The translations under genes and the position numbers were made by a program. The notes beneath the pieces were generated by a model, which was not told the DNA's origin, made no database searches, and worked only from the letters and a program-made list of their open reading frames with translations. Shown here piece after piece: positions 25,541 through 35,545 of a DNA stretch of 64,000 nucleotides. The DNA is from Paracoccaceae bacterium (GTDB lineage Bacteria; Pseudomonadota; Alphaproteobacteria; Rhodobacterales; Rhodobacteraceae), in NCBI GenBank assembly GCA_020425085.1, contig JAGQRW010000015.1, positions 1-64,000 of the forward strand, read 5' to 3'. How positions within the stretch are numbered: position 1 is the stretch's first letter; the number at the start of each line of letters is the position of its first letter.

Positions 25541-27205
25541 TCAAACCTCGATCTGGCGCGGGCGGCGCCAGTCGAACCAGATCGATATCATCAACCGCGT
25601 CACCCAGATGGCGGTGAATACCGAGGTGATGATCCCAAGCCCCAGCGTGATGGCAAAGCCCCTTACCGGGCCTGACCCCATGACGAACAGGATGACGGCG
25701 GCGATCAGGGTGGTGACATTGGCATCGACAATCGCCGAGAACGCCTTTTCATAGCCAAGTTCGATGGCGCGGGCCGGGCCTCGGGCGGTTTTCAGCTCCT
25801 CGCGGATGCGCTCGAAGATCAGCACGTTGGCATCGACCGCCATACCGATGGTCAACACGATCCCGGCGATCCCCGGCAGCGTCAGCGTGGCACCGATCAC
25901 CGACAATAGCGCGAATATCATGGTGACGTTCAGGATCAGCGCCACATTGGCAAAAACGCCAAACAGGCCGTAACTGAGGAACATGAAGGTCAGCACCGCG
26001 ATAAAGGCGACTGTGGTGGCAATCCTGCCCGCTTCGATGCTGTCCTGGCCAAGCTGCGGGCCGATGGTGCGTTCCTCCAGGAAATCCATGCCTGCCGGCA
26101 GCGCACCGGCGCGCAAAAGGACCGCCAGTTGGGTGCTTTCCTCGACCGAAAAACGCCCGGTGATGATGCCCGATCCACCAGCGATATGCGACTGGATCAC
26201 CGGGGCCGAGATCACCTCGTTATCCAGAACGATGGCAAAGGGCGAACCGATATTTTCGGCCGTGTACTGCCCGAACTTGCGCCCGCCCGAAGGGTTGAAA
26301 CGGAACGATACCGCCGGGCGGCCGTTCTGATCAAAGGTTGGCTGTGCATCCACCAATTCATCGCCGGTGACCACCGGGGTCTGGACCAGAACGAAATATT
26401 CCGACTTGTTTTCCAGATCTGGCACCAGGATGTTGCGCGGTCCGGGGTTGGTATTGGGATCGTTGGTCTTGCGCACCACCGCATGAAAGGTCAGCTTGGC
26501 GGTGGTGCCGATCAGGGCTTTCAGCTCATCCGCCGAACCGATACCCGGCACCTCGATCAGGATGCGGCGTTCGCCCTGACGCTGGATGGTGGGTTCGCGG
26601 GTGCCTACTTCATCCACCCGGCGGCGGATGATTTCAAGGCTTTGGTTCATGGTGCGGGTGTCGGTGGCAATCTGTTCGGCCTCGGACAGTTTCACCACCA
26701 CGTCACCGTTTTCGGCTGTGACGGCGATATCCGAGGCGCCGATGCCGGTCAGGCTGACCACCGGTCGCGCCAGTCCACGCACGATTTCGACAGCCTTTTC
26801 GATCTGATCGGGTTTCGAGATGCTGATCCGCAACTCATCCGGCGGACTGTCCTGGCGGCGGATGGTGCCGATGGTGTCGCGCGCTTCGCGGAGCGCGTCG
26901 CGGATGTCTTCCCACATGCCGTCAAGCCGCGCACCGTAAACCTGTTCGACCTTCACCTCGGCCAGAAGATGCGCCCCTCCCCTCAGGTCCAGCCCGAGAT
27001 TGACCAGATCCGATGGCAGCCAGGAAGGCCATGCGGCTAGTGCGGCCATGCGTTCCGGCGTTTGGGGCATGCCCTTGGCCAGTTCCTTGGCGGCATCGTT
27101 GTGCCGCTCGACCCGCGGATAAAAGGCGTTCGGCGCCGAAAGCGCGATCCCGAGAATACAAACCCCGATGATCACGGTCTTTTTCCAAATGGAGAACTGA
27201 AGCAT
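25541..27205 (-). CDS. secD: protein translocase subunit SecD
   Basis: A 554-residue partner of SecF. The N-terminal helix is followed by the signature DLVNLGLDLRGGAHLLAEV, the periplasmic P1 domain (about 110-370), and five membrane helices with GMAVDANVLIFERIREE and the TTLIAAVILFVMGSGPVRGFA region. The chain is complete. It lies between yajC and secF, 39 and 12 bases apart, forming the standard operon. Confidence 0.95.
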   Translation of the reverse strand: MLQFSIWKKTVIIGVCILGIALSAPNAFYPRVERHNDAAKELAKGMPQTPERMAALAAWPSWLPSDLVNLGLDLRGGAHLLAEVKVEQVYGARLDGMWEDIRDALREARDTIGTIRRQDSPPDELRISISKPDQIEKAVEIVRGLARPVVSLTGIGASDIAVTAENGDVVVKLSEAEQIATDTRTMNQSLEIIRRRVDEVGTREPTIQRQGERRILIEVPGIGSADELKALIGTTAKLTFHAVVRKTNDPNTNPGPRNILVPDLENKSEYFVLVQTPVVTGDELVDAQPTFDQNGRPAVSFRFNPSGGRKFGQYTAENIGSPFAIVLDNEVISAPVIQSHIAGGSGIITGRFSVEESTQLAVLLRAGALPAGMDFLEERTIGPQLGQDSIEAGRIATTVAFIAVLTFMFLSYGLFGVFANVALILNVTMIFALLSVIGATLTLPGIAGIVLTIGMAVDANVLIFERIREELKTARGPARAIELGYEKAFSAIVDANVTTLIAAVILFVMGSGPVRGFAITLGLGIITSVFTAIWVTRLMISIWFDWRRPRQIEV

Positions 27206-27244
27206 CTGTTATGGCCCGGCTGTTGTTCGGATTGGTTTTGCGGC

Positions 27245-27568
27245 CTATTTTTCGACCGGTTCGGTCTTGTTCAGAACCGTGGCGATGGTTGACTGCACCA
27301 CCCGAACCTTGACGCCGGTGGCGATTTCAACCTCGACCTCGTTGTCTTCCTTGACCTTGGAAACCTTGCCGATCAGCCCACCCTGCGTGACCACCTGATC
27401 GCCACGCCTCAGGGACGCCACCATGGTCTTGTGCTCTTTCGCCTTCTTTTGCTGCGGCCGGATCAGCAGGAAATACATGATGGCGAAAATCAGGATCAAG
27501 GGCAGGAACTGCCCGATTCCGGCAAGGCCGCCTGCGGCTGATTGCGCGTAAGCTGGGGTTGCGAACAT
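27245..27568 (-). CDS. yajC: preprotein translocase subunit YajC
   Basis: A 107-residue protein with one membrane helix (about 18-38, ending MYFLLIRPQQKKAKEH), followed by the SH3-like cytoplasmic part with LRRGDQVVTQGGLIGKV. The N-terminus (MFATPAYAQSAAGG) is the typical alphaproteobacterial form. First gene of yajC-secD-secF; its promoter should lie in the 347-base divergent gap shared with the RTX gene. Confidence 0.95.
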   Translation of the reverse strand: MFATPAYAQSAAGGLAGIGQFLPLILIFAIMYFLLIRPQQKKAKEHKTMVASLRRGDQVVTQGGLIGKVSKVKEDNEVEVEIATGVKVRVVQSTIATVLNKTEPVEK

Positions 27569-27915
27569 CTAAGGGAATCCTCTGTCGGTTGGCGGCGCTG
27601 GATCCGCCGGTTTCAAAGTCGCGGCACACTAGCCGGGGCGAACAGGGTTTGCAAGGCGCGTTACCGCAAGGTAAGCGACACCGCCCGTACACAATTCCGC
27701 CAGCCAGAACCGCAAGAACCAGGGCTTTGGCCAACCCGGCTGATGTTTCACGGCAAAGGGTTGAAACCCACGACTTTCGGTTAGACCTGCCCTGAAACGT
27801 TGCCGTGGCAAGGAATATTTGCCTGAAAACGACTTTGGGCGCATGATTGTTGCGGCGCAGTCTGCATTTGACGCCGCAAAAAATCAAAAAATATGGAACA
27901 AAGGGAGTACGAATT
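27569..27915. other. divergent intergenic region yajC / RTX gene
   Basis: 347 bases with no supported gene. It should hold the promoters of the yajC operon (minus) and of the RTX gene (plus). A small hairpin TTACC-gcaa-GGTAA sits at 27661-27674 with a GNRA-type loop, and an eight-base inverted repeat at 27850-27879 lies before the RTX gene. Confidence 0.55.
27850..27879 (+). promoter_or_regulatory. inverted repeat in the RTX gene leader
   Basis: Perfect eight-base arms TTGCGGCG and CGCCGCAA separated by 14 bases, 37 bases ahead of the RTX start codon. It could be a regulator site or a leader hairpin; no downstream T-run follows, so a terminator is unlikely. Confidence 0.4.
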
Positions 27916-29523
27916 ATGTCTACGACAACCTATCTGAATCAGACCTTGGACGGCATCAACCCTATTACCACCCTGAATACGCCGCGCGGCTGGGACGTGG
28001 TGCAGTCGGGACCGACCTACGGTTTTCTCGGCTATCTCAGCAATCGGGACAATACCGCGGATGACGAACTGATCGTCAATGCCGGCCTTACCGGCACCAA
28101 CTGGCAAATCGTCACGCTGCGCTACAGCGCGGCGTTCAGCAACACCACGACGCTGCACGATCTTGACGCACAGACCGGGCGTAGGATTAAGTATCTGGAA
28201 CTGGGGGACAATTCCGATGTCGATCTGATCTCGACCAGGGTGGATTACATCCAGGGGGGAAGCGGCCTGCTGCATGATGTCAAGCTGGGTTCGGCGGATA
28301 CCATTTCGGTCAATCTTTTCGCCGACCAGAACAAGGTTGAAACCGGTACGGGCTGGATCGGCTCAATTCAAACCGGTGACGGCGATGATTCAGTAATCAT
28401 CGGCGGTGGCGGAGCTGGATACATCAACCTTGGAGGTGGCAGCAATATCTTCACCACCAATGCCGGCTGGGTCGACTCGGTCACCTCGCGCAACAGTGAC
28501 AATGCGATCTCGATCGGCGATGGTGGAGTCGGGCTGCTTATTTTTTCAACCGATGGCGGCACATTCACGACACAAACCATCAGCGCAGATGGCTGGGTCG
28601 GATCACTGACCGCTTACGACAATTCGACGGTTTCCCTGACGCTTGGCGATGCGGGTGGCGGATCCATTCGTCTTTCGGGTGGCAACGACACCGTGGTGCT
28701 GGGGGCAGGACGTGTCGATACCATCATGACCGGCGACGGCAACGATCAGGTGACAATGGGATCGGGCGGGTTTGATTTTCTCAACCTCGGTTCGGGGAAC
28801 GATGTCCTCAGGGTAAGCGATCAACCGACCGATAACGGGATCAGCGTCAATGCGCGGGGCGGCAACGATACCATCAATTTCGCCGCCTACAGCAACAAGG
28901 TGGTGTTCAATCTGAACCTGATAGGCGACTGGCAAAATCCCGGAGCGCCAAAAGGCGATATCGACCTTGCCGGCCTTGGCTATATTCAGGCGACCGGATT
29001 TGAAAACGTCGTCGGCTCACGGTTTTCCGATACCCTGACCGGCAACGATGTTGACAACAGGCTGACCGGGGCCAATGGGGCCGATGTGCTGAATGGTGCC
29101 AATGGGGCTGATGTGCTTAGGGGTGGCAATGGGGCCGATGTGCTGAGGGGTGGCAATGGGGCCGATATCCTTGACGGCGGACGTGGGCGCGACCGGATGT
29201 TCGCGGGCAACGACGCGGATCAGGACATATTTCGCTTCAACAATGTGAACGAAACAGCCCTTGGTAAAAACCGCGACAAACTGGTCGGTTTTGACAGCGG
29301 CGAGGATCTGATCGACCTTGCCGGCATTGACGCCAACACCACCACGGGCGGCAATCAGACCTTTGCCTTCAGCAACACCACCGCCGCCGCGCATTCGGTC
29401 TGGTACAAGGCCGTGGGGCCGAATATCGTGGTCAAGGCCGATATAGACGGCGACGGGGTGGCGGATTTCGTGGTGGCGGTGATGCAGGTCGCATCCCTTA
29501 CGGCGGGTGATTTCATCCTCTGA
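27916..29523 (+). CDS. RTX-type calcium-binding repeat protein, probable type I secretion substrate
   Basis: 535 residues from the ATG at 27916 (AAGGGAG nine bases upstream); no N-terminal signal peptide. Four imperfect units of about 38-42 residues begin GWIGSI (146), GWVDSV (184), GWVGSL (226) and GRVDTI (265), with a weaker fifth at about 108; they are rich in GD/GN turns and hydrophobic strands. Classical RTX nonapeptides follow (GGNGADVLR, about 384-423). The end (about 440-535) resembles the serralysin C-terminal domain, with DKLVGFDSGEDLIDLAGID and IDGDGVADFVV, the type I secretion region. No enzymatic domain is seen and no type I exporter lies in the window. The gene is placed between the sec and serS blocks. 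Confidence 0.82.
   Translation: MSTTTYLNQTLDGINPITTLNTPRGWDVVQSGPTYGFLGYLSNRDNTADDELIVNAGLTGTNWQIVTLRYSAAFSNTTTLHDLDAQTGRRIKYLELGDNSDVDLISTRVDYIQGGSGLLHDVKLGSADTISVNLFADQNKVETGTGWIGSIQTGDGDDSVIIGGGGAGYINLGGGSNIFTTNAGWVDSVTSRNSDNAISIGDGGVGLLIFSTDGGTFTTQTISADGWVGSLTAYDNSTVSLTLGDAGGGSIRLSGGNDTVVLGAGRVDTIMTGDGNDQVTMGSGGFDFLNLGSGNDVLRVSDQPTDNGISVNARGGNDTINFAAYSNKVVFNLNLIGDWQNPGAPKGDIDLAGLGYIQATGFENVVGSRFSDTLTGNDVDNRLTGANGADVLNGANGADVLRGGNGADVLRGGNGADILDGGRGRDRMFAGNDADQDIFRFNNVNETALGKNRDKLVGFDSGEDLIDLAGIDANTTTGGNQTFAFSNTTAAAHSVWYKAVGPNIVVKADIDGDGVADFVVAVMQVASLTAGDFIL
29071..29178 (+). repeat. four tandem 27-base units within the RTX gene
   Basis: Units at 29071-29097, 29098-29124, 29125-29151 and 29152-29178, each encoding one GxNGADVLx nonapeptide. 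The third differs from the second at few positions, indicating recent duplication, and copy number could vary between strains. Confidence 0.9.
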
Positions 29524-29670
29524 CCCAGAACCCGGGCTAATTGCCAGGCAGGCCATCCGCATCGCGGGTGATCTGTTTTTGACGGGCATCTTTATTCCGG
29601 CCCCGCAATGCTGCATAACCGGCCGCGAATCCTGCCCGGGAATCCCGATACTGACCAAAGGCAACAGACC

Positions 29671-30963
29671 ATGCACGACATTCGCCAGATCCGTGAAAAC
29701 CCCACCGGTTTCGATGCCGCCCTGGCCCGCCGTGGCCTGCCCGCGATGGCGGCTGAAATCCTGGCGATCGACGAAAACCGCCGCAGCCGCATTCTGGCTG
29801 CCGAAACCGCACAGGCTGAACGCAACGCCGCCAGCAAGGATATCGGCGCTGCCAAGGCCAGGGGCGACCAGACCGAATTCGAACGTCTGCGCGCCCTTGT
29901 CGCCGAGCGAAAGGAACAAGGCAGCCGACTGGAGGAAGAAGCCCGCGCCGAGGATCAGCGCCTGAACGACATCCTGATGGGTATTCCCAACCTGCCGCAC
30001 AACGATGTGCCCGATGGCGTGGACGAGGCCGACAATGTCGAGATCAACCGTTGGGGCACGCCGCGCCGGTTCGATTTCAAGCCGTTGGAGCATTTCGACA
30101 TTGCCGCTGTCAAACCGGGCATGGATTTTGAACTTGCCGCACGGCTGAGCGGTGCGCGCTTTGTGGTGCTGTCGGGGGCGGTGGTGCGGCTGCACCGGGC
30201 ATTGGCGCAATTCATGCTGGATACCCATGTGAACGAAAACGGCCTGACCGAGGTCTGGACCCCGGTTCTGGTGCGTGATGAGGCGATGATCGGCACCGGA
30301 CAACTGCCGAAATTCGCCGAAGACAGCTATCGAACCACCAATGGCTGGTGGCTGATCCCGACCTCCGAGGTGACGCTGACAAATATCGTGGCGGGCGAAA
30401 TTCTGGATGCCGCCGAATTGCCGCGCCGCTATAGCGCGCATTCGCAGTGTTTCCGCTCCGAGGCCGGATCGGCCGGGCGCGATACCTCGGGGATGTTGCG
30501 CCAGCACCAGTTCGAAAAGGTCGAGATGGTGTCGATCACCCACCCCGCCGAAAGCCGTGCCGAACTGGACCGAATGACGCGCTGCGCCGAACGGTTGCTG
30601 GAATCGCTGATGCTGCCCTATCGCACCGTGGTGCTTTCTACCGGCGACATGGGGTTCGGCGCGCGGCGCACCCATGATATCGAGGTCTGGCTGCCGGGGC
30701 AGGATACCTACCGCGAGATCTCGTCCTGTTCGGTCTGCGGCGATTTTCAGGCGCGGCGGATGAACGCGCGGTTCCGCCCCGACAATGGCGGCAAGCCTGA
30801 ATTCGTGCATACCCTCAACGGTTCCGGCCTGGCGGTCGGGCGCTGCCTGATCGCGGTGCTGGAAAATGGCCAGCAGGAAGACGGCTCGGTTTGGATTCCG
30901 CCGGCCCTTCACCGCTATCTTGGCGGCAGGACGACCATTTCACCCACCGGCGAACTGGTCTGA
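29671..30963 (+). CDS. serS: seryl-tRNA synthetase
   Basis: 430 residues from [11 protein letters not shown]; earlier in-frame starts have no ribosome site. The N-terminal helical arm (about 1-110) for the long variable arm of tRNA-Ser is followed by the class II catalytic domain: motif 2 around [20 protein letters not shown] and motif 3 [17 protein letters not shown]. It charges tRNA-Ser, including the GGA isoacceptor at 7268-7357. It heads the serS-surE-pcm-nlpD-like run on the plus strand. Confidence 0.96.
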   Translation: MHDIRQIRENPTGFDAALARRGLPAMAAEILAIDENRRSRILAAETAQAERNAASKDIGAAKARGDQTEFERLRALVAERKEQGSRLEEEARAEDQRLNDILMGIPNLPHNDVPDGVDEADNVEINRWGTPRRFDFKPLEHFDIAAVKPGMDFELAARLSGARFVVLSGAVVRLHRALAQFMLDTHVNENGLTEVWTPVLVRDEAMIGTGQLPKFAEDSYRTTNGWWLIPTSEVTLTNIVAGEILDAAELPRRYSAHSQCFRSEAGSAGRDTSGMLRQHQFEKVEMVSITHPAESRAELDRMTRCAERLLESLMLPYRTVVLSTGDMGFGARRTHDIEVWLPGQDTYREISSCSVCGDFQARRMNARFRPDNGGKPEFVHTLNGSGLAVGRCLIAVLENGQQEDGSVWIPPALHRYLGGRTTISPTGELV

Positions 30964-31100
30964 GACACCGGGCGCAGAACCGGTTCGCGTCTGATTTTCG
31001 CCACAGGTTGTTGCAAGGCGGCTGCAACCGCCCGTCGCCCCCTTCCCTCGTGCGGTTTGATCCTGTAGCAAACCCGCATCAGTGATCGCCCGGGGGCTTC

Positions 31101-31883
31101 ATGCGCATTCTCATTACCAATGACGACGGCATTAACGCGCCGGGCCTGCTGGCACTGGAGGAAATCGCAACCGAACTGGCCGGTCAGGACGGCGAGGTCT
31201 GGACGGTGGCACCCGCGTTCGAGCAATCGCGCGCCGCGCATTGCATTTCCTATTCCAAGCCGATGATGATCGCCGAACTGGCACCGCGCCGCTTTGCTGC
31301 CGAAGGTTCACCTGCCGATTGTGTGCTGGCCGGGCTATATGACGTGATGAAGGGGCAGAAACCCGATCTGGTGCTGTCCGGCGTCAATCGCGGTAACAAC
31401 GCGGCGGAAAACGTGCTTTATTCCGGCACCATCGGTGCGGCGATGGAAGGGGCGCTCAACGGTATCCGGTCGGTGGCGCTGTCGCAGTTTTACGGCCCCG
31501 ACAACGCGGGCCTTGAGGATCCATTTCAGGCGGCGCGCGCCTATGCCCTGCCGATACTGCGCAACCTTGTGAAATCCGGCATCTGGCAGGATCGTGATTA
31601 TGGCGTCTTTTACAGCCTGAATTTTCCGCCCTGCCCGGCGGATCGGGTCCGGGGGGCCAAGGCGGTGGCGCAAGGCAGTCGCAACAGCATCTCGTTCGGG
31701 GTCGAGCCGCATTTTTCACCTTCGGGGCACAAGTTCCTCTGGGTCAGGGGCGGCCCCCAGCACGAGGCGACCGCCCCCGGAACCGATGTCTGGGCCAATC
31801 TTGACGGCTATGTTTCGGTCACGCCGATGCGGGCCGATCTGACGGCGCATGACGCGCTGGAACATATCGCGGGAATTCTCTGA
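31101..31883 (+). CDS. surE: 5'/3'-nucleotidase SurE
   Basis: A 260-residue metal-dependent phosphatase acting on nucleoside monophosphates. The metal-binding N-terminus [16 protein letters not shown] has the paired aspartates, and [20 protein letters not shown] holds the conserved Ser/Asn loop; [11 protein letters not shown] is also typical. Its TGA is followed directly, with no gap, by the ATG of pcm, indicating one transcript. The surE-pcm order is widely conserved in proteobacteria. Confidence 0.95.
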   Translation: MRILITNDDGINAPGLLALEEIATELAGQDGEVWTVAPAFEQSRAAHCISYSKPMMIAELAPRRFAAEGSPADCVLAGLYDVMKGQKPDLVLSGVNRGNNAAENVLYSGTIGAAMEGALNGIRSVALSQFYGPDNAGLEDPFQAARAYALPILRNLVKSGIWQDRDYGVFYSLNFPPCPADRVRGAKAVAQGSRNSISFGVEPHFSPSGHKFLWVRGGPQHEATAPGTDVWANLDGYVSVTPMRADLTAHDALEHIAGIL

Positions 31884-32519
31884 ATGGAACCATCGGACGA
31901 AACCAGAATGCAGTTCCTTTTCAGCCTTCGCAGCCACGGGGTGACCGACAAGAAGGTTCTGGCTGCGATGGAAAAGGTCGATCGTGGCAAGTTCGTGCAG
32001 GGCCTGTTCGCCAGCCGCGCCTATGAGGACCGCCCGCTGCCGATCCCCTGCGGGCAGACCATCAGCCAGCCCTCGGTGGTGGGGCTGATGACCCAGGCGC
32101 TGGAGGTCAGACCGCGCAGCAAGGTGCTGGAGATCGGTACCGGCTCCGGCTATCAGGCGGCAATCCTGAGTTTGCTGGCAAGACGGGTCTATTCGGTGGA
32201 ACGGCACCGTGAACTGGCGCAATCGGCGCGCCGGGTGCTGGACGATCTGGGGATGGTCAACGTCACCGTGATGACCGCCGATGGTTCGCTTGGCTTGCCG
32301 GATCAGGCACCGTTTGATCGCATCCTTTTGACCGCAGCCCCCGAAGACCCGCCCGCCAATCTGTTGGCGCAACTCAGTCCCGGCGGCATCATGGTGTTGC
32401 CGGTCGGGCAGTCGGATTCGGTGCAAAGCCTGATAAAAGCGCAGAAAACCGCCGATGGTGTAACCTATACCGAACTATGTGAAGTGCGATTCGTTCCACT
32501 GGTTGAAGGATTGGCCTGA
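31884..32519 (+). CDS. pcm: protein-L-isoaspartate O-methyltransferase
   Basis: A 211-residue enzyme that methylates isoaspartyl residues so that damaged proteins can be repaired. Visible features: [20 protein letters not shown] (substrate loop) and the AdoMet loop [35 protein letters not shown] completes the Rossmann core. It begins on the base after the surE stop, and the LytM lipoprotein gene follows after 48 bases. Confidence 0.95.
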   Translation: MEPSDETRMQFLFSLRSHGVTDKKVLAAMEKVDRGKFVQGLFASRAYEDRPLPIPCGQTISQPSVVGLMTQALEVRPRSKVLEIGTGSGYQAAILSLLARRVYSVERHRELAQSARRVLDDLGMVNVTVMTADGSLGLPDQAPFDRILLTAAPEDPPANLLAQLSPGGIMVLPVGQSDSVQSLIKAQKTADGVTYTELCEVRFVPLVEGLA

Positions 32520-32567
32520 ACAGGCTAAACTCAGCCTCAATCAACAAGCCAGAAAAAGGCACAGGCA

Positions 32568-33680
32568 ATGTTCAAGCGGTACGGATTAGGTTCGGCGTCG
32601 GTCAAAGTGGCGGCGTCGGTTTCACTGTTGGCACTGGCGGGGTGCGACACCGGGCTGGATATCGGCGGCTATAATCTGCGCGATCCGCAAGCCCCGGTCG
32701 CCAACACCGCGCCACGCCCCGAGGCGGATGCACGGGGTGTCATTTCTTATCCGAATTATCAGATGGCGGTGGCCAGATCGGGCGATACCGTAGCCAGTGT
32801 CGCCGCGCGTATCGGTCTTGGCGGTGAAGAGCTGGCAAGGCATAACGGCCTTGTGGCGGATTATGCCCTGCGCCCCGGCGAATTGCTGGCACTGCCCCGC
32901 CGGGTTGCGGCAAATGCCGCCAGCGGGGTTGATATCACCACCATCGCCTCCAACGCCATCACCACCGCAGAAGCGGGCAAGCCACCCGCGGATGGTGCGG
33001 TGACCGCCGGGGCTGGCAGGATCGAGCCGATCCGCCACCGGGTGGAACGCGGCGAAACCGCCTATTCCATCGCAAGGCTTTACGATGTCTCGGTGACGGC
33101 ACTGGCGAAATGGAACGGTCTTGGCAGCGACCTGGCGGTGCGCGAGGGCCAGCAGTTGCTGATCCCGGTGGTTGAAGCCCCGGCATCGCGCATCATCGAC
33201 GACAGCAAACCCGGCAAGGGCACACCGACACCGATGCCCCCGAGTGCGGCAAAACCGCTGCCGGAAACGGTCAAGACGGCGACGCTGCCGCCCTCGCCCG
33301 ATCTCGGCAAGCTGAAAACCAGGGACGACCGCAAGTTTCTGACACCGGTCGATGGCGATATCCTGCAAGGTTATTCCGGCAAGTCCGGCGGCAACGAAGG
33401 CATCGACATCGCCGCCCTGCCCGGCACCGCCGTCAAGGCTGCCGAGGATGGCGAAGTGGCCCTGATCTCGAAATCCGTCGGCTCCAGCATCATCGTGCTT
33501 CTGCGCCATGCCGACAATATCTACACCGTCTATTCCAACGTGACCGGCGTCAGCGTCAAGAAGGGCGACAAGATCAAGCGCGGCCAGCCGATTGGCAAGG
33601 TGGCCGATGGCAGCCCGTCCTATTTGCATTTCGAAGTTCGCCGTGGCACCGAAAGCGTCGATCCGGCACCCTATCTATAA
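32568..33680 (+). CDS. NlpD-like lipoprotein: two LysM domains and degenerate LytM (M23) domain
   Basis: 370 residues. A lipoprotein signal ends in LALAGC with the modified cysteine at C26. Two LysM domains follow (about 63-107 and 153-197; the second reads HRVERGETAYSIARLYD). The C-terminal LytM domain (about 270-370) has GNEGIDIAA where active enzymes have His before the GxD, and YLHFEVRRGTES where active enzymes have HxH. Two zinc-ligand positions are therefore changed, as in NlpD and EnvC, which activate amidases instead of cutting peptidoglycan. The surE-pcm-nlpD order is the same as in enterobacteria. A role in daughter-cell separation is inferred. Confidence 0.85.
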   Translation: MFKRYGLGSASVKVAASVSLLALAGCDTGLDIGGYNLRDPQAPVANTAPRPEADARGVISYPNYQMAVARSGDTVASVAARIGLGGEELARHNGLVADYALRPGELLALPRRVAANAASGVDITTIASNAITTAEAGKPPADGAVTAGAGRIEPIRHRVERGETAYSIARLYDVSVTALAKWNGLGSDLAVREGQQLLIPVVEAPASRIIDDSKPGKGTPTPMPPSAAKPLPETVKTATLPPSPDLGKLKTRDDRKFLTPVDGDILQGYSGKSGGNEGIDIAALPGTAVKAAEDGEVALISKSVGSSIIVLLRHADNIYTVYSNVTGVSVKKGDKIKRGQPIGKVADGSPSYLHFEVRRGTESVDPAPYL

Positions 33681-33759
33681 CGGCTGTCGTCAGTGAAATT
33701 GCCGCAGGCTCTCCCGCCCGGCCGTCACCGCTGACGCGGCACGGCCGGTTGGGCCTGGC

Positions 33760-33800
33760 ACCTCGCGTTGCGAGGTGTCTTGAGTATTTAGGCAATAAAG
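33760..33800 (+). repeat. dispersed 3'-end hairpin repeat, diverged copy D
   Basis: A seven-pair stem ACCTCGC-gtt-GCGAGGT (33760-33776) followed by the tail TGTCTTGAGTATTTAGGCA and ATAAAG. It lies between the convergent LytM-lipoprotein and DUF815 genes, where a two-way terminator is expected. Confidence 0.6.
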
Positions 33801-33815
33801 AAGCCGGGGTCAGGG

Positions 33816-34655
33816 TCAGATGGCAATGCCGTGGCGGCCCGCCAGATCGACCACGAATTGCCAGGCGACGCGGCCCGAGCGGGCACCGCGGGTCTGTTGC
33901 CACTCGATCGCTTCGGCGTGGAGGTCGCTGTCGCTGATGCTGATGCCATAGGCGTTGCAATAGCCGCGGATCATCGCCAGATATTGCGCCTGATCGCAAG
34001 GATGAAAGCCAAGCCAAAGGCCGAAACGGTCCGACAGCGATACCTTTTCTTCCACCGCTTCGCTGGGATTGATGGCGGTCGAGCGTTCGTTCTCGATCAT
34101 GTCGCGCGGCATCAGGTGGCGGCGGTTGGAGGTGGCGTAGAACACCACATTGTCGGGCCGCCCTTCGATGCCACCGTCCAGCACCGCCTTCAGCGATTTG
34201 TAATGCGCATCGTCATGGCCAAAGCTGAGATCGTCGCAAAACAGCACGAAACGTTGATCCGCCTTGCCGAGGATGTTCAGCAGGCGGCTGATCGAGGGCA
34301 GATCCTCGCGCTGTACCTCGATCAGCTTGAGGTCGGGATCGAGTGTTAGAACATCGGCATGTACCGCCTTGACCAGGCTGGATTTTCCCATGCCGCGTGC
34401 GCCCCAGAGAAGGACATTGTTGGCCGGCAGGCCGCGGGCGAACTGCCGGGTGTTCTGCAACAGGATATCGCGCGAACGGTCGATGCCGAGGAGCAGCCCT
34501 AGATCGACGCGGTTGATTGCCCGGACCGGGTCCAGCCGGTCGGGGGCCACATGCCAGACAAAGCCTTCGGCCATGGTGAAATCCGGCGCCGCCAGCGGGC
34601 GCGGCGCCATGCGTTCCAGCGCCTCGGCGATACGGCTGAGGGATTCCTCGGTCAT
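33816..34655 (-). CDS. DUF815 AAA-type ATPase
   Basis: A 279-residue P-loop protein of the DUF815 family. Walker A is [10 protein letters not shown] in [13 protein letters not shown], and Walker B is [10 protein letters not shown]; the later segment [17 protein letters not shown] holds the sensor 1 region. The N-terminus ([13 protein letters not shown]) is family-typical. Its ATG overlaps the tatC stop in an ATGA junction, so it is translated with the Tat translocase genes, an order kept in Rhodobacteraceae. Function unknown; a role linked to Tat export or folding is only a guess from context. Confidence 0.88.
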   Translation of the reverse strand: MTEESLSRIAEALERMAPRPLAAPDFTMAEGFVWHVAPDRLDPVRAINRVDLGLLLGIDRSRDILLQNTRQFARGLPANNVLLWGARGMGKSSLVKAVHADVLTLDPDLKLIEVQREDLPSISRLLNILGKADQRFVLFCDDLSFGHDDAHYKSLKAVLDGGIEGRPDNVVFYATSNRRHLMPRDMIENERSTAINPSEAVEEKVSLSDRFGLWLGFHPCDQAQYLAMIRGYCNAYGISISDSDLHAEAIEWQQTRGARSGRVAWQFVVDLAGRHGIAI

Positions 34656-35545
34656 GTCGAGCCGGATTTGCCGCCATCGGTGGTGTCGCCGGGGCCGGCA
34701 TCGTCGGCGGACGGATCGGCATCATCCTCGAACCACAGGCCCTCGGCCCGGAGCCGCGCCTCGCGCTGTTTTTCCACCCGTTGCACCAGCTGGATGGAAA
34801 TCTCGTACAAGCCGTAAACCACGCTGAACAGGATCACCTGGGTGATCACATCCGGCGGCGTCACCACCGCCGCCAGCACCAGAATGCCGATCACCGCGTA
34901 TTTCCGGACCGAGCGCAGACCGTTGGCCGAGACCAGACCCGCCTTGCCCATCAGCGTCAGCAGGACCGGCAACTGAAAGCAAAGGCCAAAGGCGACGATG
35001 AACTTGATCGTCAGGTTCAGGTATTCCTGCGCCGAACCCTGAAAAGCAATGGCGGCGATACTGCCTTTTTCGCCACCCTCGCCGATCAGGCTGCCGGGCT
35101 GCTGAAAACCGAGGAAGAAATTGAACGCCATCGGCGTGACCACATAATAGGCGAATGCCGCCCCCAGCAGGAACATCAGCGGTGATGCCAGAAGGAATGG
35201 CAGGAACGCGCCCTTTTCATTCTTGTAAAGCCCCGGCGCAACAAAGCGCCACATCTGATAGCCGATATAGGGAAATGCAAGGATCAGCCCGCCCATCAGC
35301 GAGATCGACACCGCGACGAAAAACCCTTCCTGCAGCTTGATCAGGATCAGCCCGCAATCGGGCTGGCCACGGGCATGCATGGCGCTGCAAAGAGGTTCGG
35401 TCAGAAAGTTGAAGATCGGGTTCCAGACGGAAAAGCAGATCACCATGCCGATGATGAACGCCACTGCCGAGTGGATCAGCCGGGTTCTGAGTTCGGCCAG
35501 ATGTTCGATCAAGGGCGCGCTTGACTGGTCAAGATCATCGTTCAT
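34652..35545 (-). CDS. tatC: Sec-independent translocase subunit TatC
   Basis: A 297-residue inner-membrane protein that recognises twin-arginine signal peptides. The start [20 protein letters not shown], with the conserved SPLIEHLxELR cytoplasmic N-terminus, is followed by six membrane helices; [17 protein letters not shown] and [16 protein letters not shown] are present. An acidic C-terminal extension (about 30 residues) follows the core. Start and stop overlap with tatB and the DUF815 gene. Confidence 0.95.
   Translation of the reverse strand: MNDDLDQSSAPLIEHLAELRTRLIHSAVAFIIGMVICFSVWNPIFNFLTEPLCSAMHARGQPDCGLILIKLQEGFFVAVSISLMGGLILAFPYIGYQMWRFVAPGLYKNEKGAFLPFLLASPLMFLLGAAFAYYVVTPMAFNFFLGFQQPGSLIGEGGEKGSIAAIAFQGSAQEYLNLTIKFIVAFGLCFQLPVLLTLMGKAGLVSANGLRSVRKYAVIGILVLAAVVTPPDVITQVILFSVVYGLYEISIQLVQRVEKQREARLRAEGLWFEDDADPSADDAGPGDTTDGGKSGST

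Noticed and set aside
29071-29178. 27-base repeats as a possible CRISPR array
   Set aside because: The units are directly adjacent, without spacers, and encode RTX nonapeptides in frame.
29017-30912. A 631-codon minus-strand open frame
   Set aside because: It is antisense to serS and the RTX 3' end; both sense genes are clear, so this is a shadow.
31010-31028. GTTGCA-N7-TGCAAC hairpin after serS as terminator
   Set aside because: Short stem with no T-run in either direction, so support is too weak.
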